Source: Salinithrix halophila
Lineage (GTDB): Bacteria; Bacillota; Bacilli; Thermoactinomycetales; DSM-45169
NCBI RefSeq assembly: GCF_042650125.1
Contig: NZ_JBHSAP010000007.1
Span: 1 to 64,000, forward strand
Direction: 5' to 3'
Length of the DNA stretch: 64,000 nt
The notes under the pieces: model-generated
Seen by the model: the letters and a program-made list of their open reading frames with translations, nothing else
What the model was told of the DNA's origin: nothing
Databases searched by the model: none
In this document: positions 8,068 to 16,100 of the stretch, one piece after another
Position numbering within the stretch: the first letter of the stretch is position 1
Layout of the letters: the number at the start of each line of letters is the position of its first letter
Made by a program: the position numbers and the translations under genes

Positions 8068-9225
8068 TTATCGGGGCAACTTGACTTGGTTTAAATTCAC
8101 CAATCGCTTGAACAAAGGTTTTACAGCCAATTGCATCGTTGTTTCCCTCATCCAAAGGGTCAAGCGATTTTCCGGCACAAACCAGCTTGCAAACCGTCTC
8201 GCAGATTTTTGGATTTTCGTAATGGGAGGCTGCATCAGGCGTTCATAGTTTTGTAAGGCAATCGAAATATTCTGTTCCCTCTGAAGTTCACGGGAAAGAA
8301 TATAAGCCCCTGCCATGGCCATAGAAGCCCCTTGTCCTGCGACCAACGACACCGCTTGGCACGCATCTCCGACGAGTACCACTCTCCCCCGTTTCCATTC
8401 GGCCATCTGGACCTGTGAAACCTCGTCAAAATAAAGATCGGGAGCTGTTTCACAAGCGGTCAATAGCTCGGGGACAATCCAACCCAAATCTCCATAGTGC
8501 GACTGGAGCTCCCGGTTGATGGTTTCCCTGGTAATCGATTGGTCCAATCGGGGGGCTTTATAGAGGAAAAACGTGGCCAGTCTTTTTTCATCAATGGGAT
8601 ATACCCCAACCTGCCGCCCGGGACTCGTCAGCATGTAGAAGGAATCTTCTTTTGAATCCCCCCACGGTTTATCGAGGACATACGCAGCCGTATAATAACC
8701 CAGAAAGTTGAGGGGAGATCGATCTTCTCCGAAAGCCAGCGAACGCACCTTAGAATGAACCCCATCCGCCCCCACCATCAGATCACAGGTGATGGAAGAA
8801 CCATCGGAGAGCGTCACATCCACCTGATCGGGGTCTTGAGCAAGGGATTGAATCGTAGTTCCAAAACGGAAATCGATCCTCCCTTTCACACGCTGATATA
8901 AAAGGCGTTCCAAGCTCTCCCTCATAAAGTTGTAATGCCGACCTTGAAACAGACTGCGAAGAGACGCGTAGGAAATCGATAACTTTTCCTCCCCTTGAAC
9001 ATGGAGAAACTTCACGGATTGGATCGGATAATGAATCGCCTCCAGCTCGGGCAGTAAACCCATTTTTTCTGCTACTTCATACCCCGGACCAAAGAAATCG
9101 ATCATATAGCCTTCCGTACGAAGCTTTGGAGCTTTTTCCACCAAGATGACCTCATGACCCGACTGAAGCAGACAATCGGCCAAGGTCAGCCCCGCAATCC
9201 CGCCACCGACAATGAGTACTTTCAT
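8068..9225 (-). CDS. FAD-dependent aromatic hydroxylase-like monooxygenase
   Basis: The 385-residue protein is a group A flavoprotein monooxygenase (PHBH/UbiH/TetX fold). The N-terminal dinucleotide motif is VLIVGGGIAGLTLA. The middle DG motif is LMVGADGVHSKVRS (about residues 150-165). The FAD-ribityl GD motif is RVVLVGDACQAVSLVAGQGA (about residue 280 onward). MKVLIVGGG at 9225 is chosen as the start for its GGAGGG site; upstream codons lack one. Relatives hydroxylate aromatic substrates or inactivate tetracyclines, and the substrate is not readable from sequence. It stands alone between splB and the toxin locus. Confidence 0.85.
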   Translation of the reverse strand: MKVLIVGGGIAGLTLADCLLQSGHEVILVEKAPKLRTEGYMIDFFGPGYEVAEKMGLLPELEAIHYPIQSVKFLHVQGEEKLSISYASLRSLFQGRHYNFMRESLERLLYQRVKGRIDFRFGTTIQSLAQDPDQVDVTLSDGSSITCDLMVGADGVHSKVRSLAFGEDRSPLNFLGYYTAAYVLDKPWGDSKEDSFYMLTSPGRQVGVYPIDEKRLATFFLYKAPRLDQSITRETINRELQSHYGDLGWIVPELLTACETAPDLYFDEVSQVQMAEWKRGRVVLVGDACQAVSLVAGQGASMAMAGAYILSRELQREQNISIALQNYERLMQPPITKIQKSARRFASWFVPENRLTLWMRETTMQLAVKPLFKRLVNLNQVKLPR

Positions 9226-9329
9226 GAGAACCCTCCTAGGCATGGGGAAATGACTGTAAGCGCCCTTGACAAGATGCAAAAAGCCACCTGTTTATTCCTT
9301 CTCAAACTCCCAAACGGACAGAACACTCT

Positions 9330-9623
9330 TTATCGGTTCCTCACTAATTTATTTAAGCATTTATTTGCATTTTCTATTACTTCGTTCTCAGTCGAATATA
9401 CACCAGGGTATTTATCATGATCACTTTGGTATTGAGAAAAACGTGATGTTACCTCATACAGATCGGAAATTATTTTTTCTTCATATTTTGATAGACTTCC
9501 GTCATTGTCATTTAACCCAAAATCAAAACACAGTTCATCACAAAATGTTTCACAGTTTATCTTCACCGGGTACCCTTTTATAAAACAATTAATTAAATAT
9601 AAAACCTTATCTTTCAAAAACAT
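9330..9623 (-). CDS. Candidate immunity protein for displaced toxin module 1
   Basis: This AT-rich gene encodes a 97-residue acidic protein (KVLYLINCFIKGYPVKINCE...FSQYQSDHDKYPGVYSTENE) with no signal peptide. It is the last gene of the toxin locus, directly behind the displaced Hint-toxin at 9700-10470 and separated from it by a hairpin. Small, acidic, AT-rich and last in a cassette are the usual marks of a cognate immunity gene, and its N-terminus resembles small Bacillus immunity proteins. I cannot name the family. The ATG at 9623 is preferred over a GTG at 9632 that overlaps the likely ribosome binding site. Confidence 0.6.
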   Translation of the reverse strand: MFLKDKVLYLINCFIKGYPVKINCETFCDELCFDFGLNDNDGSLSKYEEKIISDLYEVTSRFSQYQSDHDKYPGVYSTENEVIENANKCLNKLVRNR

Positions 9624-9661
9624 TTTATACACCCTTTCTCACTTGCTAAACATTTTAATTA

Positions 9662-9692
9662 AAGGCAGCTAAGTTGATACCTTAGCTGCCTT
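9662..9692 (-). terminator. Hairpin between displaced toxin 1 and its immunity gene
   Basis: AAGGCAGCTAAG at 9662-9673 and CTTAGCTGCCTT at 9681-9692 form a perfect 12-bp stem. The minus-strand tail is T/A-rich. It may lower read-through between toxin and immunity gene, or mark a module boundary. Confidence 0.6.
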
Positions 9693-9699
9693 AATATAT

Positions 9700-10470
9700 T
9701 CACCTTTGCTTTATAGCTGGTAAAGGTCCTAGTGGTCTTCGGTCATACTTAAAATGTAATACTTCATTTTCTTTATGATCAAAGAGGACTTCTAAATTGT
9801 ATTTCTTCCTATTCCTATACATAGGGGTATAGTGCATCAAAGCGTTTGAAGCCCCTCTAGGATCAGGATATCCTTTTGTCGATTTGGTTGCTTCTTTTAG
9901 TATTTGAACTGGAACATATCTCCCTGGATTGTCCATATGTTCAGTAGGTTTAGAGGCAAATTTAATATCACACTTATTATGCACCCACACCTGGGCATCA
10001 GACACAAAGTACGTGTGGTAGTCCTCCACCTCAAAGTTGTACACCTTGATGGGCTTTGTCTTCCTCTGTACAACCCGGTCCACACGGACCTGTCTGCCGT
10101 CGGCGGCTTGGAGGCGGTCGCCTTTTTGCAGGTCTTTCGCCTTGACCCAGCCTTTGCCCTGCACCCAGAAGGGATGCTCGGCGGTGGTTTGGATCTTCTC
10201 TCCACCGGCGTGGACTTCGTAGAGGGTGTTGACGTGGCGGCGGTAGAGGCGGGTTACCTTTTTGTAACTCTTTTTCCCTGTCTTCTCGTCTTTGGAGAGG
10301 ACTTTGTCCCCCACCTTAATCTCTTCAATGGGCTTTTCGCCATCATCGGTGATAACCTTGGTTCCGGCGACAAAGCACATGCCTAGGAGAGCTTTTAAAA
10401 GCTTGAGCCAGTAGCTCCCCACCCTAGGGGACCATGGCCATAAAAATGAAAAGGGCCGACCAAAGAACAC
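9700..10470 (-). CDS. Displaced Hint-toxin module 1 (orphan Rhs C-terminus)
   Basis: The 256-codon frame has no signal peptide and no Rhs repeats. From CFVAGTKVITDDGE to VWVHNK it is the same Hint (intein-like, pretoxin) domain as in the large Rhs protein, followed by an unrelated 90-residue end: EHMDNPGRYVPVQILKEA, then KGYPDPRGASNALMHYTPMY, then LEVLFDHKENEVLHFKYDRR. That end is presumably a different toxin; its family is not recognised. The frame opens at a GTG with AAGGAGG four bases upstream, so it might be translated alone. Otherwise it is a donor that replaces the active toxin end by recombination within Hint. Candidate immunity gene: 9330-9623. Confidence 0.7.
   Translation of the reverse strand: MFFGRPFSFLWPWSPRVGSYWLKLLKALLGMCFVAGTKVITDDGEKPIEEIKVGDKVLSKDEKTGKKSYKKVTRLYRRHVNTLYEVHAGGEKIQTTAEHPFWVQGKGWVKAKDLQKGDRLQAADGRQVRVDRVVQRKTKPIKVYNFEVEDYHTYFVSDAQVWVHNKCDIKFASKPTEHMDNPGRYVPVQILKEATKSTKGYPDPRGASNALMHYTPMYRNRKKYNLEVLFDHKENEVLHFKYDRRPLGPLPAIKQR
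9969..10380 (-). repeat. Hint-coding repeat, copy B
   Basis: This 412-base segment aligns without gaps to the Hint-coding part of the large Rhs gene (13471-13882) and by eye is over 90 percent identical. Substitutions are mostly synonymous. Such tracts can serve as homology for swapping C-terminal toxin ends. Confidence 0.85.
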
Positions 10471-10514
10471 ATTACCTCCTTCTTTGAATCAGCCTCTTTT
10501 CATAGGATCAATTT

Positions 10515-10763
10515 TTATTTTCTTTGCTCACACTTGTTCGGCTTTCTTACCATTTTTACGAATTCCTCGGAAGATGACCCAATTCTTCTGAAGTTATCCC
10601 GAGCCCGAGAAAGACTTACTTTATTAGCTCCACCTTCATAGGAAGGATCATGATATTGAACATAATCATCTTCCCAAAAACAAACCTCGCAAATCTCAAA
10701 TGTCCCTGGAGGTTTTTCTGATAATGTTAAATAACCACAACATGGACATGGGTACATTTTCAT
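10515..10763 (-). CDS. CPCC-family cysteine-rich immunity-type protein
   Basis: The 82-residue product starts MKMYPCPCCGYLTLSE and continues TFEICEVCFWEDD, the paired CPCC...CxxC signature of the cysteine-rich CPCC family found in polymorphic toxin loci, where it is regarded as immunity. The four cysteines probably bind zinc. It lies between displaced modules 1 and 2, behind a short toxin-like remnant (10797-10901). Its cognate toxin is therefore probably lost and this is a solitary immunity gene, kept for protection against siblings. Codon use is AT-rich like the other immunity genes. Confidence 0.75.
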   Translation of the reverse strand: MKMYPCPCCGYLTLSEKPPGTFEICEVCFWEDDYVQYHDPSYEGGANKVSLSRARDNFRRIGSSSEEFVKMVRKPNKCEQRK

Positions 10764-10796
10764 TTTAACATCTCTTTTATTGGCTCAGTAAAAACC

Positions 10797-10901
10797 CTAT
10801 TTATCCTTGGGTCCCTCTAAGTACCGTAATATTTCCATAGGACGGACTCCAAGCCCTATAAGGTTCTGATTCCAGTTTGGTCTCACTAAAATCCTACTCA
10901 T
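10797..10901 (-). pseudogene. Possible remnant of a lost toxin C-terminus
   Basis: A 34-codon frame reads MSRILVRPNWNQNLIGL then GVRPMEILRYLEGPKDK and stops 34 bases before the CPCC gene. It has no ribosome binding site of its own. Its position directly upstream of an immunity gene is where a toxin end would sit. It may be all that remains of a third displaced module. Too short to assign. Confidence 0.3.
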
Positions 10902-10937
10902 CCTTCATTCCTGGAAGCCAAGTGCAATTCCTTTTAG

Positions 10938-11486
10938 TTATTTCCATGCCACGAAGCCATCTTTTTTTTCCCGAGAAAAATACTCTCTTATTTTATTAAC
11001 GACATCTGTTTCGTTGAATTGGTAAGGATCGAGGTTTCCATCTACAACATGAAAAATTACAACCCATTTCTCAAATTTGCTCAAAAAGCAGGGCAAGAAT
11101 TCTTCTAAATGGGGCTTTTCCTTGTAATAATAATCCCCTTGGCTTGTAGAGTGAAAAACAATTTGCAAGTGTTTCGAAAAAAATGAATCAGAATAAATAT
11201 TTCCAACATTTATATACTTATCATATTTAAATACTGAATCTGTTATATATAACCAACACTCATCTATATAATTAGGAGGTAAAAAACTCAAAGATTCGTG
11301 GTAAATAGTCCTTTTATATTTTTTTAAGTATAATTCTAAGTTTTTTACAAAGAAATTAAAGTGCCCTCCCCATTTATAGACCCTTGGTTCCTGACTATAC
11401 ACCTCTCCCCCGAAAGAAACCAACTCCTCTTCGAAATGAACGTTTTTTTCTATATCGGGTATCCAAATATACAGATATGACTCCAT
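10938..11486 (-). CDS. Candidate immunity protein for displaced toxin module 2
   Basis: A 182-residue acidic, aromatic-rich cytoplasmic protein (MESYLYIWIPDIEKNVHFEE; YKWGGHFNFFVKNLELYLKK; SFFSKHLQIVFHSTSQGDYY). AAGGAGG precedes the ATG at 11486. It directly follows the displaced Hint-toxin ending at 11546, with a 10-bp-stem hairpin between. Position, AT-richness and lack of export signal argue for immunity. The family is not recognised. The next gene, CPCC, could alternatively serve the same toxin. Confidence 0.6.
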   Translation of the reverse strand: MESYLYIWIPDIEKNVHFEEELVSFGGEVYSQEPRVYKWGGHFNFFVKNLELYLKKYKRTIYHESLSFLPPNYIDECWLYITDSVFKYDKYINVGNIYSDSFFSKHLQIVFHSTSQGDYYYKEKPHLEEFLPCFLSKFEKWVVIFHVVDGNLDPYQFNETDVVNKIREYFSREKKDGFVAWK

Positions 11487-11509
11487 TGCAACTTCCTCCT
11501 TATTATTAA

Positions 11510-11533
11510 GATAAGCTCCCATAGGAGCTTATC
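11510..11533 (-). terminator. Hairpin between displaced toxin 2 and its immunity gene
   Basis: GATAAGCTCC at 11510-11519 and GGAGCTTATC at 11524-11533 form a perfect 10-bp stem with a 4-base loop. No long T-run follows. It is unrelated in sequence to the other two junction hairpins. Confidence 0.55.
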
Positions 11534-11545
11534 CGTTAAAAAAGC

Positions 11546-12163
11546 TTATCGATACAAAGACTCTTGATCTCCTCTTCGCCAAGACTTTTGTTCTGTGTTA
11601 TATCGGAAAACATGCTGATGGGGGTTGGAATGAAATTGAGGTGTACTATGATTATGCCAATGCACCTCGCTTATTGGTACATCGTACCCATTAGCTTTTG
11701 GCCAAGATGGTCCTGAAAATGTCGCTGATTGCCGATAGTATACACCATCACTCCCCATCTTCCCACCTAAAACTGTATGGGGACGTCCTTCTGCTCTCGG
11801 ATCAGGCAATGGTATATCTTGCTTTTTTACTCTTTGTTTCTTTAATGGCGAGTTAGGGATATAACCCCCACACCGATTATGCACCCACACCTGGGCATCG
11901 GACACAAAGTACGTGTGGTAGTCCTCGACCTCGAAGTTGTAGACCTTGATGGGCTTTGTGTTCCTCTGTACAACCCGATCCACACGGACTTGTCTACCGT
12001 CGGCAGCTTGGAGGCGGTCGCCTTTTTGCAGGTCTTTCGCCTTCACCCAGCCTTTGCCCTGCACCCAGAAGGGATGCTCGGTGGTGGTTTTGATTTTTTC
12101 TCCACCGGCGTGGACTTCGTAGAGGGTGTTGACGTGGCGGCGGTAGAGGCGGGTGTAGGTCTT
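11546..12163 (-). pseudogene. Displaced Hint-toxin module 2, 5'-truncated
   Basis: The open frame runs from just after an in-frame TAG at 12164-12166. It begins within the Hint domain (TRLYRRHVNTLYEVHAGGEK) and so lacks the Hint catalytic Cys and first third. After VWVHNRCGG it carries a third, different toxin end of about 105 residues: PLPDPRAEGRPHTVLGGKMG, YYRQSATFSGPSWPKANGYD, VHWHNHSTPQF, then a His-rich HSNPHQHVFRYN and a final SWRRGDQES. The histidines suggest a metal-dependent nuclease, but I cannot name the family. There is no start codon with a ribosome binding site. It is best read as a silent cassette usable after recombination. Confidence 0.7.
11869..12157 (-). repeat. Hint-coding repeat, copy C (truncated)
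   Basis: This segment aligns to 13471-13759 in the active Rhs gene and to 9969-10257 in copy B, over 90 percent identical by eye. Homology ends abruptly at the TRLY codons, marking a recombination or deletion point. Confidence 0.8.
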
Positions 12164-12261
12164 CTACCGTTTTTTTGTCTTTGCAGAAGAATAGGGCGCA
12201 GGGCAATTGCTATTTCTATTAAATCTCCGATTACCTAGCGCTAAAACCATTTTTATATCTA

Positions 12262-12642
12262 TCAGTCATTATTATCAGTTATATAAAACCCTTTACTCAA
12301 AATAGAAACCTCATCACAAATCAAGCTTACTGTACACCTATCAGACTGTCCAAACATTTTAACCCGACTATTTACTTTACTTAACTTAAAAGTAAAGCGA
12401 CCATCCACTTCCCATCCGGAGAAGTAGACTTTATCAACGTTTTTAAACCCTAATTCTATGTTACAAGTATTATTACCTTTCTGATCAGGGGGGTAATGGT
12501 CTGGAAAACTATCTAATTCAATAAAGACGCTAAGCTCATTCTTAGTTATTTTCATCATGGTTACAGTAACATCTGACAAGGCAGGGACTTCATCATAAAT
12601 ATCAGCTATCTCTTTTGGGTTGCTCACGAAATCAAGCCACAT
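12262..12642 (-). CDS. Imm50-type immunity protein, second copy
   Basis: The 126-residue product starts MWLDFVSNPKEIADIYDEVP, the Imm50 pattern (aromatic-DF-NP near the N-terminus, then LSDVTV). It continues with FPDHYPPDQKGNNTCNIELGF and VYFSGWEVDGRFTF, shared in outline with its neighbour at 12681-13061. GGAGGTG precedes the ATG at 12642. Its position behind the first Imm50 gene suggests duplication or a remnant of an earlier toxin-immunity pair. Imm50 proteins are known from polymorphic toxin loci; direct partner specificity is unknown. Confidence 0.75.
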   Translation of the reverse strand: MWLDFVSNPKEIADIYDEVPALSDVTVTMMKITKNELSVFIELDSFPDHYPPDQKGNNTCNIELGFKNVDKVYFSGWEVDGRFTFKLSKVNSRVKMFGQSDRCTVSLICDEVSILSKGFYITDNND

Positions 12643-12680
12643 AATCCTTAACACCTCCAAGTTACGTAAAAAATCTACCC

Positions 12681-13061
12681 TTATTTACTTCCGAATATTC
12701 TCCTCAAAGAAATATGTTGGTCAAAATAACATTTGATGAAGTAATCTTCCGCATTAACCTCCATAAACATTGTTTTGTTTTCCTTTGAAAAATTAATTTC
12801 CACAAAACTATCATAGTTCCATCCACTTAATTCAAACTCATTAATATGAAAAAAACCAAGCTTCACTAACGATTTATTATACTCCCGTTCCCTCCATCTA
12901 TTAGGGATCGGATTTGGCAGTTTATTTAAATTTATTGTCAACATCAATTCATGCCCATCATATAGTGTTATATGTTCTATTTTGACTTTATTCAATGTTG
13001 GAATGTCATATTGATATAAATTTAATATCGGTCTTGGATTATAGATAAAATCGGTCCACAT
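12681..13061 (-). CDS. Imm50-type immunity protein, probable cognate of the Rhs toxin
   Basis: The 126-residue product starts MWTDFIYNPRPILNLYQYDI and carries NPIPNRWREREYNKSLVKLG and FELSGWNYDSFVEINF. It is a divergent paralogue of the next gene. It is the first gene after the large Rhs gene, separated by 83 bases that hold a long hairpin. TTGGAGG precedes the ATG. By position it is the best candidate to neutralise the current Rhs C-terminal toxin in the cytoplasm. Strongly AT-rich compared with the Rhs gene. Confidence 0.75.
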   Translation of the reverse strand: MWTDFIYNPRPILNLYQYDIPTLNKVKIEHITLYDGHELMLTINLNKLPNPIPNRWREREYNKSLVKLGFFHINEFELSGWNYDSFVEINFSKENKTMFMEVNAEDYFIKCYFDQHISLRRIFGSK

Positions 13062-13082
13062 GAAATATTACCTCCAATATAA

Positions 13083-13128
13083 TATACTATGGAGCGGGTG
13101 AAAATACGCAACCCCACTCCATAGTATA
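13083..13128 (-). terminator. Long hairpin between the Rhs toxin and its immunity gene
   Basis: TATACTATGGAG at 13083-13094 pairs with CTCCATAGTATA at 13117-13128, and the stem continues with partly paired CGGGT/ACCCC across a 12-base loop. There is no clear T-run. It is the third hairpin found at a toxin/immunity junction in this locus. Confidence 0.6.
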
Positions 13129-13144
13129 GAATAATTCAAATCAA

Positions 13145-16100
13145 TTACCACTCATAATGTGCTAGAGTTCCACCAACTTTTCCTCTTCTAGGTTTCTCAA
13201 TAGGCCTAACATTAAAATGTGGACCTTGATCTCCAATACCTCCTTGTCCATAATAATGTCCCGCTCCATGATCTTGGATTATTATATCACCACCCTTTTT
13301 TCGGAAGTAATAATCTCTTGTCACAATCGGTCTATGGTTTTTATCAAGGATTCTCCGATTGTTTCTATCTACCATATCAGGCCTTTCTACTTTGTATGGT
13401 GCTTGCGACATCGGAATACCTGCATCTCTCTTGGCCTGTCTAAATGCCGCCTTTCTAGATGGGAGCTTCCCACACTTATTATGCACCCACACTTGCGCAT
13501 CGGACACAAAGTACGTGTGGTAGTCCTCCACCTCGAAGTTGTACACCTTGATGGGCTTGGTCTTCCTCTGTACAACCCGATCCACACGGACTTGTCTGCC
13601 GTCGGCAGCTTGGAGGCGGTCGCCTTTTTGCAGGTCTTTCGCCTTGACCCAGCCTTTGTCCTGCACCCAGAAGGGGTGTTCAGCGGTGGTTTTGATTTTT
13701 TCTCCACCGGCGTGGACTTCGTAAAGGGTGTCGACGTGGCGGCGATAAAGACGGGTTACCTTTTTGTAACTCTTCTTCCCGGTCTTCTCGTCTTTGGAGA
13801 GGACTTTGTCCCCCACTTTAATCTCTTCAATCGGTTTTTCGCCATCATCGGTGATAACCTTGGTTCCGGCGACAAAGCACATGCCGGGGAGGGCTTTCAT
13901 TCCGAGCTTGGTACCCGTTGCTCCCCATCCGGCAAAGGGGATCATGGCCGCGGCAGATAAGCTAGCATTGGCATAATCGCCTTCTGCCGAATACCACGCT
14001 GCATTAGCCCCATCGGCAAATTCGCCAACACCAGGGATGAGCCCGAGGACATCGAGTGTGGCATGGCCCGCTTCACTGAAGGTCACCCGGGGTGCTTTGG
14101 GTTTTGGCTTTGGTTTTGCCTTGGGCTTGGATCGTTTGATTTTCTTATACGATCGTTTTTTGTGCGAGTGTTTCCTGTAGGAGTGCCTCTTGTAAGCCTT
14201 CTTCTTGTAGGCGCGTTTTCTGTATCTACGCTGATACGCCTTTCTCTTGGCCCTTTTTTTCGCTCTTTTGTAGGTCCTCTTCCAATAACCCATAGTGGGG
14301 GATTTGTATACCGAGCGAAATGCAGATCTTATTGCCGATCTTACTGTATTCGTGGTGTAAAAGGATCCCATGATGGGTCTATGCCCATCCAATTCGCTGT
14401 ACGAGACCGGATTTCCTCCTGCGAAGGCATAGCGGCTTCCGGTGGCCAGATCCATCGCGAGGCCGAGGTCTTGGGAGGCATCGCTGTAGGCATCCCGGGT
14501 GTCGAAGCGGGCAATGCTCGGATCGTAGTTACGAAAGCCCATGTCGTAGCTTTCCGCATTGGGATCCCAGCGCTTAGCGGTATACCGGTATGGGTTGTAC
14601 ATCGTCTCGCTGCCGGGCTTGTCCACTCCGGTAAAGGCACTGGCCTGGTCTTCTCCATACATCGTATACCCGTAGGTGCCGCGGACGCCACCGTTTTCGT
14701 CGAGCAGCATTTCGACGTCCCCGCGGGTGTTGTAGCCGTAGTAGGAGGTCTCGCCCTTTCCATGGTGAGTCATGGAGAGACGCTCGCCCCAGGGGGCGTA
14801 GGTGTAAGAGCGGGTCAGCTTTCCGGCTACTTCCTCGCTCACCACATCGTCGGACATCCCGAGGTATTGGAAGGTGGTCGTCTCTTCCTTCTCGGTGCCG
14901 ACGTTTCCGGTCTTACTTAAGGTGCGGTCAAAGGCATCATAGGTGTAGGAAGTGCGGCTTAGGGTGCCGTCTTTTTTCCGCTTCGTATGCTCCAGCAGGC
15001 GGTCGAAACCGTCGTAGCGGTTTTTCTCTTCCAGTCGTTCGCCTTCGGTGACCGTGGATAGGCGGCCGAAGGAATCGTAGGTGTAGTCCTTCGTCTTGCC
15101 GTCGACGGTCTGGGTCAGCATTCGGTTGCGGTCGTAGGTGTAATGCTTGGTTGCTCCATTCTGTGTATGCCGCACGATGTTGCTGTTGGCATCCAGTTCC
15201 ACCGATTCGGTGAGCGGGTTGTCCCCCGTCTTGGTCATAGAGACCAGCCGATCTCTGGGATCGTATTGGTACTGGATCTGGCTGTTGACCTTCTTGCCCT
15301 TGGCATCAAGGAGTTCCAGCGCTTCTTCGATCCGGTGGCCATTCTTGTTGTACTTTAGCTCATGTTGGTTGAGCAGTGTCTGGTCTTTCTTGTGCGTGGT
15401 CTGCTTCTTCAACAAACCATCTTGATAATAGGCGAAATTCGTTACGGTACCATTCGGCTGGGTCTGATGATCCAGCTCGCCCCGTTTCGTATACCCATAG
15501 GACCAGACCCGCGGCTTCGCATCGTCGGCGCTTTTCTTGTCTTCAATCATCTTCAATAAGTTGCGTTCGGTGTAGGTGTAGGTTTGTTGCTTCCCGTCGT
15601 GAGAGCGTCCGGTCAGGTTGCCGTTGGCGTCGTAGGTATACCCGATGGTCTCTTTGACCTGGTCTTGGATGATCTTCTCCAGGCGGGTCACTTGGTTGAG
15701 GCCATCGTAGTGCATCTGGTAGGCATCGACTTTGGCTCCGGTGCTCTGATTCTTCACCTCAGTCAGGTTGCCGTTGACATCATAGGTGTAGCGGAAGGCT
15801 TTTCGTTCTTTTTTGTCCTCGGTATGCTTTACCAGCCGGATCGCATCGGCAACGACAGTGCCGTTGGCATCATCGGAGAGGGTGATTTTCCCCCGCTTAC
15901 CAGCACGAAAACCGTAAGTGCCCAGCTTTACCCACTGGCTGCCGTTTTCCTTCTGGTTGACTTTCTGGATATCGGTGCCCCCGTCGTACTGAACCGTATA
16001 GGGGGCATTGGTAGCCCGGTCGGTATGGGAGAGATACTTGACGTAAACGTCATAGTCCCCGTCCTCTGGCACAGCCAGGTTCCAGGTAAAGACATCGTCC

